From: Planctomycetota bacterium
GTDB lineage: Bacteria; Planctomycetota; Phycisphaerae; Phycisphaerales; UBA1924
DNA: 64,000 bases
NCBI GenBank assembly: GCA_018968885.1
Contig: JAGWZK010000005.1
Span: forward strand, 62,001-126,000
Direction: 5' to 3'
Positions 40,954-50,196 of the stretch are shown here, in pieces. Below the pieces are notes generated by a model that saw only the letters and a program-made list of their open reading frames with translations, was not told the DNA's origin and made no database searches. The translations under genes and the position numbers were made by a program. The first letter of the stretch is position 1. Every line of letters begins with the position of its first letter.

Positions 40954-42306
40954 ATGACGGTTGCAAACAAAGTAACGATTACCGATGCGGGTCCTTGTCT
41001 GAAAAAGATGCATATTGAGATTCCCGCGGATGCAGTGGCGGCAAAGTTGAAGGAAGGGTTTGCCTCGTACTCGCAGTATGCCGCGTTGCCGGGGTTTCGC
41101 GCTGGCCGTGTTCCGATGCGGATGATCGAAGCAAAGTTTGGCAAGGACGTGCGCAATGACGCTAAGCAGCAGCTGATCTCACAGGCGTATCAGAAGGCAG
41201 TGGAAGAGAACAAGTTGAAGACGATCAGTGATCCCAGCGCTGAAGGGCTGGCTGATCTGGAATTGCAGGATGGCAAGGCCCTCAAGTTTGAACTTGAGGT
41301 CGAAGTCGTCCCCGAGTTCATGCTACCGAATCTGGAGGGGATCGCGGTCAAGAAGCCGCAGTACGAGGCGACGGACAAGATGATCACCGATGAACTGAAC
41401 AAGTTCGCGGTGCAGGAAGGATCGTTGGAAGAGCGCGAGGCATCAGAGCCGGGTGACTATCTGACGGGCCACGCCATTTTGACCGCCGGCAAGGATAAGA
41501 AGGAGTATTACAACCTCAAGGGTGCTGTGGTGCAGGTTCCCCCGGCAGATAAGGAAGGCAAGGGGATGATCCTGGGCATCCTGGTGGAAGACTTCAGCAA
41601 GCAGTTGGGCCTTCCCAAGCCCGGCGCCAAGGTGACGATCAAAGCCAAGGGCCCTGAAAATCACGAACTTGAGGACCTGCGTGGCAAGGACCTCACAGTG
41701 AGCTTTGAGATCGAGCGGTGCGATCGCATCATTCCCAAGCCCATCGCTGATCTGGTCACGATGCTCGGCTACCCCGACGAGGCCACTCTGCGCAGCGCAG
41801 TCAAGACGCGGCTCTCTCAGCGTTTGAACATTGAGACTTCCGTGGCGATGCGTCGCCAGATTGCCGAGTTCCTGATTGACAACACCAAGATGGAACTGCC
41901 CGCCAAGGCGACGGCAGCGCAGACCAGCCGCATGATCGAGCAGAAGCGGCTTGAGTTGATGTATCGCGGCTTTGAGCCCCAGCAGATCGAGGAGCACATC
42001 GCCCTGATCCGCAGCGGCAGCAACGACGCAGCGGTGAAGGAACTCAAACTGTTCTTTATCCTGAACACCGCGGCTGATTCGCTGAACGTGCAGGTGACCG
42101 AGCAGGATGTGAACCAGCGGATCGTGCAGATGGCGATGGAGCGGAATGTCCGCCCCGACAAGATGCGAGATGAAATCATCAAGTCCGGCGCTGGCCACGG
42201 CATCATCCGCCAGATCCGCGAACACAAGGCCATGGACGCCATTCTCTCCAAGGCCACCGTCACGGATATCTCCGTCGAAGAGTGGGAGAAGAGCCAGAAG
42301 AAGTGA
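40954..42306 (+). CDS. tig: trigger factor
   Basis: Trigger factor is the ribosome-bound chaperone and prolyl isomerase that meets nascent chains at the exit tunnel. The 450-residue product has the N-terminal ribosome-binding domain. The signature loop GFRxGKxP appears here as GFRAGRVPMRMIEAKFG (about 48-64). A central FKBP-like domain follows (about 165-250), then the helical C-terminal domain. The PPIase part looks degenerate (EPGDYLTGHAILTAG), and chaperone function does not need it. GGAG sits upstream of ATG 40954. The clp genes that often follow tig are absent. A strong terminator follows. Confidence 0.93.
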   Translation: MTVANKVTITDAGPCLKKMHIEIPADAVAAKLKEGFASYSQYAALPGFRAGRVPMRMIEAKFGKDVRNDAKQQLISQAYQKAVEENKLKTISDPSAEGLADLELQDGKALKFELEVEVVPEFMLPNLEGIAVKKPQYEATDKMITDELNKFAVQEGSLEEREASEPGDYLTGHAILTAGKDKKEYYNLKGAVVQVPPADKEGKGMILGILVEDFSKQLGLPKPGAKVTIKAKGPENHELEDLRGKDLTVSFEIERCDRIIPKPIADLVTMLGYPDEATLRSAVKTRLSQRLNIETSVAMRRQIAEFLIDNTKMELPAKATAAQTSRMIEQKRLELMYRGFEPQQIEEHIALIRSGSNDAAVKELKLFFILNTAADSLNVQVTEQDVNQRIVQMAMERNVRPDKMRDEIIKSGAGHGIIRQIREHKAMDAILSKATVTDISVEEWEKSQKK

Positions 42307-42333
42307 GTTGAAGATCACAAAGTGAAATTACCC

Positions 42334-42365
42334 AAAGCCCTCGCGAAAGCGGGGGCTTTTGTGTT
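42334..42365 (+). terminator. terminator between tig and the YdeI-like gene
   Basis: AAAGCCCTCGC, a GAAA tetraloop and GCGGGGGCTTT form an eleven-pair stem with one G-U pair and a T-rich tail. The reverse strand also has a T-rich tail, so it probably ends both convergent genes. Confidence 0.92.
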
Positions 42366-42369
42366 TCGA

Positions 42370-42993
42370 TCACTTCTTCATGTATTTCCAATTTCGCTGC
42401 TTGCCTTCCGCGATCCACTCAACTGCGGTGGCGATGCGATTGCTGCGAGTCTCCTCGCGCTTGGCTTCGGTGATCCACTCGATGTATTCGCGTTTGCAGG
42501 AAGGGGAGAATTCGGCAAAGACCTTGGAAGCGGTCTTGGACTTGGCGATGGCGGCGGCAAAATCCCTGGGCAACGGCAGTGGCTTGCGCACTTTACGTTG
42601 CAACGGCACTTTCACACCTTCGTCGTTGAGTTTCGCGGCTTTGCGAATGAGCCGCAGGATTGTGGCATCTGATGGCAGATCTGCGTCGCTCTCGATGCGA
42701 GCGGGAATGGGGTCACGCCCGGGCGCACCCCAATTCATCGCGGCGGCGTCGCTGTCTTTCTGAGATTCGTCCAGCAATGCCGCTTTCCAGAATCCAAAGA
42801 CGCAGTGCTTCTTAAATGCGGCCATCGAGCAGAAGGGCCCTTTGTACTCAAACGACGGCATGCCCCACTTGATAGTCTCTTGGACATCGGGGCACGCTTT
42901 ATGCACGAGAGAGCGAAATCGCTGCAAGATCGGCTGCGCGAAGGGCGCGGCTTTGGCGATGTAGGCGTCGATGCGAGGGTCTTTGCTACCCAT
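42370..42993 (-). CDS. YdeI/OmdA-like protein with DUF1801 domain
   Basis: The 207-residue cytoplasmic product has a DUF1801-like N-terminal half (about 1-125, with CPDVQETIKWGMPSFEYKG). A YdeI/bacteriocin-protection type C-terminal tail follows (KVFAEFSPSCKREYIEWITE, then KREETRSNRI). Proteins of this kind have no firmly known biochemical role. GAGGAA lies about 8 nt before ATG 42993. It is 21 nt downstream of the GspE/PilB gene and may share its transcript, although a functional link is not evident. Confidence 0.88.
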   Translation of the reverse strand: MGSKDPRIDAYIAKAAPFAQPILQRFRSLVHKACPDVQETIKWGMPSFEYKGPFCSMAAFKKHCVFGFWKAALLDESQKDSDAAAMNWGAPGRDPIPARIESDADLPSDATILRLIRKAAKLNDEGVKVPLQRKVRKPLPLPRDFAAAIAKSKTASKVFAEFSPSCKREYIEWITEAKREETRSNRIATAVEWIAEGKQRNWKYMKK

Positions 42994-43014
42994 CAGAGAG
43001 TTCCTCGTGGAGAT

Positions 43015-44697
43015 TCAACCCGCCATGCCGCGAATCAGCTCGGCGAGGGTGGTGTGACCAGCGCGGACCTTGGCAAAGCCATCCTCGCGCAGGGTTTGCA
43101 GATTTCCCTGGGCAAGAGCGCGGGTTGCGATCACTTGCGAACTGGCACGGTGCATGAGGAGGTCGCGGGTTTCGGGGTCGAGAGTGAGGAGTTCGTAGAC
43201 ACCGATGCGGCCTCTGAAGCCGGTGTTGCGGCACGCGCGGCAGCCGACAGATTGAGGAATCTGCTCGCCAGCGGAAAGAGGGAAATCGTCGGGAACTTCG
43301 GCGGGATCGGGGATGTGCATGGTGCCGCACTCTTTGCAGAGGCGGCGGACGAGACGCTGGGCAAGGATGCCCTCGACGCTGCTGGCAACGAGAAATGGTT
43401 CGACGCCCATATCGAGGAGGCGGGTGGTGGCGCCGGCGGAGTCGTTGGTGTGCAGGGTGCTGAAGACCAGGTGGCCGGTGAGAGAGGCCTGAACGGCAAC
43501 TTCAGCGGTTTCCTTGTCACGAATTTCACCGATCATGACAACATCGGGATCGTGACGGAGGATTGATCGCAGGCCTGCGGCAAAGTCGAGACCGATCTTG
43601 GCGTTGGTCTGGATCTGATTCACGCCAGCGACGTGATATTCGACCGGGTCTTCGACGGTGATGGCCTTGATCTCGTCCGAGACGATGCGATTGAGGGAGG
43701 CGTAGAGAGTGGTGGATTTGCCCGAGCCAGTTGGGCCGGTGACCAAGAGGATGCCGTGAGGACGGTCGATCAGTTTGGCCCAGCGCGTGAGGACGGAGTC
43801 GGGCATCCCCAGATCGGTGAGGGGCATGAGCACGGCGGATTTGTTCAGCACACGCAGCACCACGCCCTCGCCAAAGAGCATGGGGATGATCGAGACGCGC
43901 AAGTCGAACTCCAGGGGCGGCTTGCCTGCGACGCGGGTCTTGAAGGAGATTCGCCCGTCCTGGGGGAGGCGCTTTTCGGCGATGTTGAGATTCGCCATGA
44001 TCTTCAGGCGACTGACTATGGCCGAGGAGAATCGGTTGATCGTCGCGGCGACGTTGGCCCGGTGCAGTACACCGTCGATTCGATACCGAACCACCAGTTC
44101 CTTCTCATATGGCTCAACATGGACGTCCGTCGCCCGGTCGTTGACGGCCTCGGTGAGAATGTCATTGACGAGTTTGACGACGGAGGCCTCTTGCGCGGCT
44201 TCGGCATCGTCTGCTGTGGCGACTTCGGTCTGTGCGTTTCCCTGGCCATCAGCCGCCAGGGCATCGAGGGTGTCGCCACCGACGCCGTAATTGACCTTGA
44301 TGAAATTGGCGAGCTCATCTTCGTCGGCGAGGGCAAGGTCGATGCCGCAGCCACTCGCGATGCGGAGTTCATCAAATAGGGCGCTGTCAAAGGGATCGGA
44401 GGTGGCGATGGTGAGGCGACCGTTGGCTTTGGAGACGGGGACACAGCGGCCGCGATAGACGACGCGACTGGGGAGGGAAGCAAGAACATGCTGTTCGACG
44501 GTCAAGGCGGAGAGATCAACCACGGGCATGCGGAGGTGCTGGCCCAGAGCGGTGAGGACGGCTTGGCGAGACATCGCACCCGTGGCGGCGATGGCTTGCT
44601 CCAGACGTTCGCCGGTTGAAGAAGCGCGAGCAAGCGCGGCATCGAGCTTGTCGGGCGCGATGAGGGATCGCTGGAGAAGGAAGTCCTTGAAGAGCAT
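43015..44697 (-). CDS. GspE/PilB-type secretion or pilus ATPase
   Basis: The 560-residue product is the cytoplasmic hexameric ATPase that drives type II secretion or type IV pilus assembly. The N-terminal regulatory domain (about 1-150) starts LFKDFLLQRSLIAPDKLDAA. Walker A is GPTGSGKST, the Asp box and Walker B are near VVMIGEIRDKETAEVAVQAS, and the zinc site CKECG...CRACRNTGFRGRIGVYE is kept in the C-terminal third. ATG 44697 has TACCAT 5 nt upstream and no Shine-Dalgarno. The rest of the machine is not here, except for a prepilin peptidase at 52351-53979. GspE and PilB cannot be told apart by eye. Confidence 0.93.
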   Translation of the reverse strand: MLFKDFLLQRSLIAPDKLDAALARASSTGERLEQAIAATGAMSRQAVLTALGQHLRMPVVDLSALTVEQHVLASLPSRVVYRGRCVPVSKANGRLTIATSDPFDSALFDELRIASGCGIDLALADEDELANFIKVNYGVGGDTLDALAADGQGNAQTEVATADDAEAAQEASVVKLVNDILTEAVNDRATDVHVEPYEKELVVRYRIDGVLHRANVAATINRFSSAIVSRLKIMANLNIAEKRLPQDGRISFKTRVAGKPPLEFDLRVSIIPMLFGEGVVLRVLNKSAVLMPLTDLGMPDSVLTRWAKLIDRPHGILLVTGPTGSGKSTTLYASLNRIVSDEIKAITVEDPVEYHVAGVNQIQTNAKIGLDFAAGLRSILRHDPDVVMIGEIRDKETAEVAVQASLTGHLVFSTLHTNDSAGATTRLLDMGVEPFLVASSVEGILAQRLVRRLCKECGTMHIPDPAEVPDDFPLSAGEQIPQSVGCRACRNTGFRGRIGVYELLTLDPETRDLLMHRASSQVIATRALAQGNLQTLREDGFAKVRAGHTTLAELIRGMAG

Positions 44698-44702
44698 GGA
44701 TG

Positions 44703-44708
44703 ATGGTA
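44703..44708 (-). promoter_or_regulatory. -10-like hexamer for the GspE/PilB gene
   Basis: TACCAT on the minus strand, 5 nt before ATG 44697; divergent from the PfkB gene promoter. Confidence 0.4.
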
Positions 44709-44753
44709 TGAGATTGGCCCGGTCGATGGGATGCGCGAGTTGATCGGGGGTTC

Positions 44754-44759
44754 TACCCT
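44754..44759 (+). promoter_or_regulatory. -10-like hexamer for the PfkB-type kinase gene
   Basis: TACCCT, then 8 nt and ATG 44768. Confidence 0.5.
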
Positions 44760-44767
44760 CGTGGACT

Positions 44768-45718
44768 ATGAGTCTTGTTGTCACTGGAACTGTCGGAATT
44801 GATTCGGTTTATCTCCCCACTGGCAACGCGGAGCGCGTCTTGGGGGGGAGTTGTGTGTATTTTGCCGCGGCGGCGGGGATGATGGGGCCGGTGCGGATGG
44901 TCGCAGTGGTGGGAGAGGACTTTCCGGCGGGATCGCGAGCGTTGATCAACGGCTTGACGAATGTAGATTCGGCGGGGTTGACGACGCGCAAGGGTGGCAA
45001 GACCTTTAGTTGGGCGGCGCGATACTCGGCGGATATGAACAGCCGCGAAACGCTCTCTACGGAACTTGGAGTGGTGGGCGAGGGGGCACCGGAGGTTCCG
45101 GCGGCGTATCGGGATTCGCGCATTGTGTTCCTGGCGAACATGCACCCGGCACAGCAGTTGGCACTGCTGAAGCAATTCCCTCAGCAGGGGTTGGTGGTGG
45201 CGGACACGATGGATCTGTGGATCAACATCGCGCGGTATGACCTTGGGCTCCTGCTGCAAGAAGTGGATGGGCTGGTGCTGAACTTTGATGAGGCGGAGCT
45301 GTTGACGAATACCAAGAACACGGTGACGGCGGCAAAGCACTTGTTGAACATGGGGCCGCGATTTGTGATTGTGAAGAAGGGTGAGCACGGGTGCCTGTTT
45401 GCCCTGCGCGAGGGGGATGGGAGCATTGCGCTGGGAGCGTTGCCAGCGTTTCCGACAGAGAAGGTCACCGACCCGACCGGCGCAGGTGATTCGTTTGCGG
45501 GCGGCTTTATGGGGTATCTCGCCTCGAAGCTATCTGGTCATGCCGCGCCGGGGATGCGGTTCCCATTGAGCATTCCCACACTGCGCAGCGCACTGGCACG
45601 AGGGACAGTGGCGGCGTCATTTACGATTGAGGACTTTTCGCTGGATCGGTACAAGACGTTGAAGCCCGCGGAGGTCGAGGCGCGGCTGAAGTGGTATGCC
45701 GAGATGGTCAGAATCTGA
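44768..45718 (+). CDS. PfkB-family carbohydrate/nucleoside kinase
   Basis: The 316-residue product is a ribokinase-like kinase. Seen features: the N-terminal substrate motif GTVGIDSVYLPTGNAERVLG with GGSCVYFAAAAG, and the C-terminal ATP and anion-hole motif DPTGAGDSFAGGFMGYL with the catalytic Asp in GAGD. The substrate cannot be read; ribose, fructose 6-phosphate and adenosine kinases all share this fold. The gene is divergent from the GspE/PilB gene, with 70 nt between the starts, and converges with yggS. Confidence 0.92.
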   Translation: MSLVVTGTVGIDSVYLPTGNAERVLGGSCVYFAAAAGMMGPVRMVAVVGEDFPAGSRALINGLTNVDSAGLTTRKGGKTFSWAARYSADMNSRETLSTELGVVGEGAPEVPAAYRDSRIVFLANMHPAQQLALLKQFPQQGLVVADTMDLWINIARYDLGLLLQEVDGLVLNFDEAELLTNTKNTVTAAKHLLNMGPRFVIVKKGEHGCLFALREGDGSIALGALPAFPTEKVTDPTGAGDSFAGGFMGYLASKLSGHAAPGMRFPLSIPTLRSALARGTVAASFTIEDFSLDRYKTLKPAEVEARLKWYAEMVRI

Positions 45719-45759
45719 TTTGACTTCGGGTCGACCAACGGTCGCGTAGTCCGCACAGA

Positions 45760-46680
45760 TCACATCAAGCCGGAATCATCACCGTCGCCATCTGCCTCAC
45801 CGGGTTCATCTTTTTCCTCGACGTCAATCTGACCGACAGGGGGCGGGCCAAAGATGGCGGAGCCGACGCGGACCATGTTGGCGCCTTCCTGCACGGCGAC
45901 TTCGTAGTCGTTGCTCATGCCCATGGAGAGGATGTTCATGCGCCCCTCGCCGCAACCCATGGAGCGCATCTCTTCAAAGAGTTCGCGGCAGCGGATGAAG
46001 ACGCGGCGTGACTTCTCGGCATCGTCATCGTGTGGCGCCATGGTCATGAGGCCACGAAGGCGCACGTTCATCATGCTGTCAATCTGCTCGGCAAGGGCAG
46101 GAGCGGCCGGCATGGGGCAGCCGTACTTGCCCTCTTCGCCGCTGCAATCGACTTGAAGCAGAACTTCCACGATCACATCGCGGCGGAGGGCGACCGTTTG
46201 AAGTTCTTCGGCCAGCCGCAGTGAATCCAGCGAATGAACGAGGCGGACGAGCTCGACGATCTTGCGGGCCTTGTTGCGCTGGCAATGACCGATCATGTGC
46301 CAGCGGGCCTGAGGGGCGGATTGAGGCGTCGTGCCGAAGAGGTTTGGCGCGGTGGGCTTGGCATGGCGGCCGGTAGCCAGCACCTTCATGCGGGCCATGT
46401 ATTCATCCACCATGGCGGCACGCTGCACCAGGTTCTGTACTTTGTTCTCACCGAGATCGCGGTGGCCCAGATCGAGCAACGCGCGAATCTGATCGGGCAT
46501 GGCGTTCTTCGTGACGGCGATGAGGAGGATTTCTTCGCCCTTGCGGCCAGAGCTCTTGGCAGCGGCCGCGATGCGCTCCTGCACTTCGGCATAACGCTCG
46601 GCCAAGGGGCGAATGTCCGGTTCGCGTGCTGAATTCATAGATGATTGTGGGCTGGAACGCCCGTCCGTGTGCGTACCCAT
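45760..46680 (-). CDS. yggS: YggS/PLPBP-family pyridoxal-phosphate homeostasis protein
   Basis: YggS-type proteins bind pyridoxal 5'-phosphate in an alanine-racemase-like barrel, without a known reaction, and keep PLP and amino acids in balance. The 306-residue product has the PLP lysine in IAVTKNAMP (Lys58), LGENKVQNLVQR, WHMIGHCQRNKARKIV and the C-terminal SMGMSNDYEVAVQEGANMVR with GSAIFG. It is longer than the usual 230 residues because of an N-terminal tail, an insertion near 105-125 and an acidic C-terminal tail. GGAGG about 10 nt before ATG 46680 decides this start; ATG 46638 is an alternative. Confidence 0.93.
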   Translation of the reverse strand: MGTHTDGRSSPQSSMNSAREPDIRPLAERYAEVQERIAAAAKSSGRKGEEILLIAVTKNAMPDQIRALLDLGHRDLGENKVQNLVQRAAMVDEYMARMKVLATGRHAKPTAPNLFGTTPQSAPQARWHMIGHCQRNKARKIVELVRLVHSLDSLRLAEELQTVALRRDVIVEVLLQVDCSGEEGKYGCPMPAAPALAEQIDSMMNVRLRGLMTMAPHDDDAEKSRRVFIRCRELFEEMRSMGCGEGRMNILSMGMSNDYEVAVQEGANMVRVGSAIFGPPPVGQIDVEEKDEPGEADGDGDDSGLM

Positions 46681-46833
46681 AGTCGCGGATCCTCCGCTGT
46701 GTGACTCCGTGTCGCCTGGAATGTCAATTTCCGAAGGGACAACAGGGCCAACGGCTAGTAGCATAACGCCCCGGCATCCATCCCGGATGTGCCGGAGCTC
46801 GAATCGTGCCACTTTCTTAAGGATCGTGAATCC

Positions 46834-47319
46834 ATGTCCACCCCAACCCTTTCCCCCCGCGAATCGTTCATCGCCCCTGGCGAAGCAGCCCCGGATTTCA
46901 CCCTAAAGGATCACAATCGCAACGATTTCACGCTGTCGGCAGCCGTGGAGAAGGGGGATGTGGTGCTCTGCTTCTTTCCCCTGGCCTTCACGGGAATCTG
47001 CGGCACAGAGATGGACTGCATCACCAAAGATCTCGCCAAGTGGTCCGCCAAGGGTGCCCAAGTCATCGGCATTTCCTGCGATTCCTTCGCCACCCTGAAG
47101 GCGTGGGCCGATGCCTCCGGATACAAGCAGACGTTTCTAGCTGATATGCATCGGCAGGTGTGCAAGGCCTATGGCATGTACTGGGCAGATCTCAACGTCA
47201 GTGGTCGCGGCACTGTGATCATCACCAAGGGGCCGAAGGGTCCAGTGGTGAAGTGGAGCCAGAAGCGCGAGATCAAGAACGCGATGAACTTTGATGAAGT
47301 TATTGCCGCGATGTCGTAA
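46834..47319 (+). CDS. peroxiredoxin (AhpC/TSA family)
   Basis: The 161-residue product is a thiol peroxidase that reduces hydroperoxides. The peroxidatic site PxxxTxxC is PLAFTGIC, with Cys56; Cys62 lies close by. The thioredoxin-fold opening APDFTLKDHNRNDFTLS and the later VIGISCDSFATLKAWAD are as in AhpE/BCP-like enzymes. Whether Cys62, the Cys in SCDS or that in RQVCKAYG acts as resolving residue cannot be told. AAGGAT lies upstream of ATG 46834. TAGCAT at 46759-46764 is a possible -10. gpmI follows after 39 nt. Confidence 0.93.
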   Translation: MSTPTLSPRESFIAPGEAAPDFTLKDHNRNDFTLSAAVEKGDVVLCFFPLAFTGICGTEMDCITKDLAKWSAKGAQVIGISCDSFATLKAWADASGYKQTFLADMHRQVCKAYGMYWADLNVSGRGTVIITKGPKGPVVKWSQKREIKNAMNFDEVIAAMS

Positions 47320-47358
47320 CGTGGTCTTTCTTCCCTTCACCAACGAGCAACCCACCCC

Positions 47359-49098
47359 ATGACATCAACCTCTTCCGGCCCGGTCGTTCTCGTCATCCGC
47401 GATGGCTGGGGTGCCAATCCAAATCCATCCCACGACGCATTCAATGCTGTGCATCTGGCTAAGACACCGGTCGCTGATCGACTGATGCGCGAATATCCCT
47501 GGACGCTCATCAAGACCAGTGGCGAGGATGTCGGTCTTCCAGATGCGACCATGGGCAACAGCGAAGTGGGGCACCAGAACATCGGCGCCGGGCGCGTGGT
47601 GCCGCAGGAATCGCTGGTGATGACAAAAGCGTGTCAGAGTGGTCTGCACACGAATGTGGCGATTCGTGCAAGTGTGGAGCGTTGCTTACTCAGCGACATG
47701 GGCCGGGTGACTGCTGTGCAAGGGTCGCGTTTTACCGCTCAGCCCGGTGGTCACAATCGCGCCCTGCATTTGCTGGGTATCAATTCTGATGCTGGCGTTC
47801 ACGGACTTCTCGAACATCTCTACGCCATTCTGCAGGCAGCCAAGACACTGGGCCTCTCTCAGCGCGTCTATGTCCATCTCTTCACCGATGGGCGTGACAC
47901 TGGCCCATACACCGGACTCGAATATGCCAAGCAGGTGCAGGCGGCGTGTGATCGCATCGGTGTGGGGCGGATTGCCTCTGTCGCTGGCCGCTACTACGCC
48001 ATGGACCGAGACCATCGCTGGGAACGAGTGCAGTTGGTCTACGACATCTTGACCAAACCGTCTGCCACACCCAACCCCGCTTCCGATGCCCTCGCCGCGA
48101 TTCAGCAGTATTACGACAACCCCAGCGGTGCGACGTTGAAGGGTGATGAGTTTGTCACGCCGCAGGCGGTGGGCGATTCCGAGCAGATCGCTTCATCCCG
48201 GATGAAGGATGGAGATTCGGTGATCTTTTTCAATTACCGGGGTGATCGTCCGAGAGAGCTCTCTGCCGCGTTTTGTTTCCCGGATGACAAGTGGGCGAAG
48301 GTCAAACCCTCGCCGGATTCGGGCAAGAATGGCTTTGATCGGGGAACCAAGCTCAACCTGCACTACACGATCATGACGGAATACTGGGAAGCACTCCTGC
48401 CTCATGTGCAGGGCATCGCTTTCCCTAAGCCGCCGAAGATGGAAAGGATCGGCGGGCAGGTGGTGTCGGAGGCGGGGTTGAAGCAGTTCCGCTGCGCGGA
48501 GACAGAAAAATATCCACACGTCACTTTCTTTTTCAATGACTATCGCGATGAGCCCTTCCCCGGCGAGATTCGCGAGAATCCGCAATCTCCCAAGGTCGCG
48601 ACATACGACATGAAGCCGGAGATGAGTGCGGATCAGGTGTGCGCTGCCACGCTCAATGCCATCAATTCTCCAGACGCCCCCCGCCTCATCGTTGTCAATT
48701 TTGCCAACGCCGACATGGTGGGACACACCGGTTCACTTCCCGCAGCGATTGCCGCGTGCGAAACCGTTGATGCCTGTGTCGGTCAGATCGTGGAAGCGAC
48801 GCTGGCCAAGGGTGGCTCGCTCATCGTCACCGCCGATCACGGCAACGCCGAGCAGATGTTTGATCCGACTTCCAATGCGCCGCACACCAGCCACACGGTG
48901 TACGACGTGCCGCTGATTGTGGTGGGGGAGAGGTTCAAAGGCAGAACTCTTCGGGGAGATCGTGAGACCACCGGATGGTTCAAACCGGAAGTGAGGGCCA
49001 AGCGGGGGCGGCTTGCGGATATCTTCCCGACGCTGCTGGCAATGATGGGTATGGAGCAACCTGCCGCGATGACGGGTTCGTCGCTGCTTGGCCATTGA
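47359..49098 (+). CDS. gpmI: 2,3-bisphosphoglycerate-independent phosphoglycerate mutase
   Basis: GpmI interconverts 3- and 2-phosphoglycerate in glycolysis using two Mn ions and a phosphoserine intermediate. The 579-residue product has the first metal motif VLVIRDGWG (Asp15), the nucleophile Ser68 in TMGNSEVGHQNIGAG, and the late metal motifs VNFANADMVGHTG and VTADHGNAEQM with HTSHTVYDVP. It is longer than the usual 510 residues, with inserts near 255-330. No Shine-Dalgarno or TAnnnT hexamer precedes ATG 47359, so the start is set by homology to the family opening. Confidence 0.96.
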   Translation: MTSTSSGPVVLVIRDGWGANPNPSHDAFNAVHLAKTPVADRLMREYPWTLIKTSGEDVGLPDATMGNSEVGHQNIGAGRVVPQESLVMTKACQSGLHTNVAIRASVERCLLSDMGRVTAVQGSRFTAQPGGHNRALHLLGINSDAGVHGLLEHLYAILQAAKTLGLSQRVYVHLFTDGRDTGPYTGLEYAKQVQAACDRIGVGRIASVAGRYYAMDRDHRWERVQLVYDILTKPSATPNPASDALAAIQQYYDNPSGATLKGDEFVTPQAVGDSEQIASSRMKDGDSVIFFNYRGDRPRELSAAFCFPDDKWAKVKPSPDSGKNGFDRGTKLNLHYTIMTEYWEALLPHVQGIAFPKPPKMERIGGQVVSEAGLKQFRCAETEKYPHVTFFFNDYRDEPFPGEIRENPQSPKVATYDMKPEMSADQVCAATLNAINSPDAPRLIVVNFANADMVGHTGSLPAAIAACETVDACVGQIVEATLAKGGSLIVTADHGNAEQMFDPTSNAPHTSHTVYDVPLIVVGERFKGRTLRGDRETTGWFKPEVRAKRGRLADIFPTLLAMMGMEQPAAMTGSSLLGH

Positions 49099-49159
49099 TG
49101 CCGGTAAGGATTGCCCACGACGATTTGACGTGAGCACGGGCGAAAGGGTGAGAGACGGC

Positions 49160-49846
49160 ATGAGTTCCTGGTGGCTTTACAACCTCTGGACAGATGACCC
49201 GGCTCTTGCAGTGAGCTGGGTCTTCTGGGTCATTTTCTCCATCTGCATTCATGAGCTGGCGCACGGGTATGTGGCCATCAAGTGTGGCGATCCCACGCCC
49301 CTCGACACTGGCCACATGACTTGGAATCCCATGGTTCACATGGGAGGCCTGTCACTACTCGTTTTCCTCGCCACGGGTTTTACATGGGGCATGATGCCCG
49401 TTGACCCTTCCCGCTTTCGCGGCAAGTACGACGATGCCAAAGTTGCCTTTGCCGGACCCCTCTCCAACTTCATCCTGTTCATCTCAATGTCGGTCGCGGC
49501 AGCGCTTTGGATAGTGCTTGCGACCAGTGTGCAGGAACCAGCCCGCAAGAACATCGAGACATTTCTGACTGTCGGAGCCGCCTTCAACTGCGGCATCGGG
49601 CTTCTTAATCTCCTGCCGATCCCGCCATTGGATGGCTCCAAGATCCTCGGCAATTTCATCCCTTCATTCCGTCGCTTGTACTCTTCCGACAAAGGCCCCT
49701 TGGTCTCCTTGATCATTCTCGTGCTCTTCATGCTCACCGTCGGTAAGTACTTCTGCCATGTCACACTTGGGATTGGACATCTCACAGTTCTTCTTCTGGC
49801 CGAAGCTCTTCGGCTGGTCGTTCCCGGCGCGGCACCCGCTCCTTGA
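49160..49846 (+). CDS. site-2-type membrane metalloprotease (M50)
   Basis: The 228-residue product has about five membrane helices. The zinc site is HELAHG (His31, Glu32, His35), and the distal metal ligand is in LLNLLPIPPLDGS (Asp158). There is no PDZ domain, unlike RseP/RIP proteases that cut sigma-factor regulators, so it belongs to the small, PDZ-less type found in many bacteria. The substrate is unknown. GGTGAGAG upstream supports ATG 49160 over the open frame from 49088, which overlaps gpmI. Confidence 0.9.
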   Translation: MSSWWLYNLWTDDPALAVSWVFWVIFSICIHELAHGYVAIKCGDPTPLDTGHMTWNPMVHMGGLSLLVFLATGFTWGMMPVDPSRFRGKYDDAKVAFAGPLSNFILFISMSVAAALWIVLATSVQEPARKNIETFLTVGAAFNCGIGLLNLLPIPPLDGSKILGNFIPSFRRLYSSDKGPLVSLIILVLFMLTVGKYFCHVTLGIGHLTVLLLAEALRLVVPGAAPAP

Positions 49847-50196
49847 CTAACCAACAGCCGTTGAGAATGTTGAAAAATTCGTCTTTCGCGCGTGTGTCGC
49901 GCGATCCAGTTGCGTTCCAAGCGGGATGGAGGTGTGTTCCTCCGCAGGTGGCCGATTGGCTGCTTATCGGAACTCGACTCGGTGGAAGGCACGGAGCGTT
50001 GCGCAATTCTGGCCGGAAACATACTTGTTATCGGACGATCAGCGTTACGCCCCGATGAATTCTGCTTTGCACGACCACTTGTGCTTGGTGAGCGTGTGGC
50101 TCGCCACTAAAATAGAGGCGTGCGTCGCGCGGGGGTCCAATCGAGCGCGCGGCAGCAATGTGTGTAGTTCATAGGGAAATAGAGAGGAGCTCGGTT
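49847..50196 (+). other. 350-nt gap without a supported gene
   Basis: Short open frames occur on both strands, but none has a start signal or protein-like composition. The right end holds the leader of the next gene with AGAGGAG at 50181-50187, and a promoter candidate lies at 50085-50113. Confidence 0.5.
50085..50113 (+). promoter_or_regulatory. candidate sigma-70-like promoter of the PEP-CTERM-like gene
   Basis: TTGGTG at 50085-50090, a 17-nt spacer and TAAAAT at 50108-50113. The -10 matches five of six bases of TATAAT; the -35 matches only partly. It predicts a leader of roughly 75 nt ending in a good Shine-Dalgarno. Confidence 0.45.
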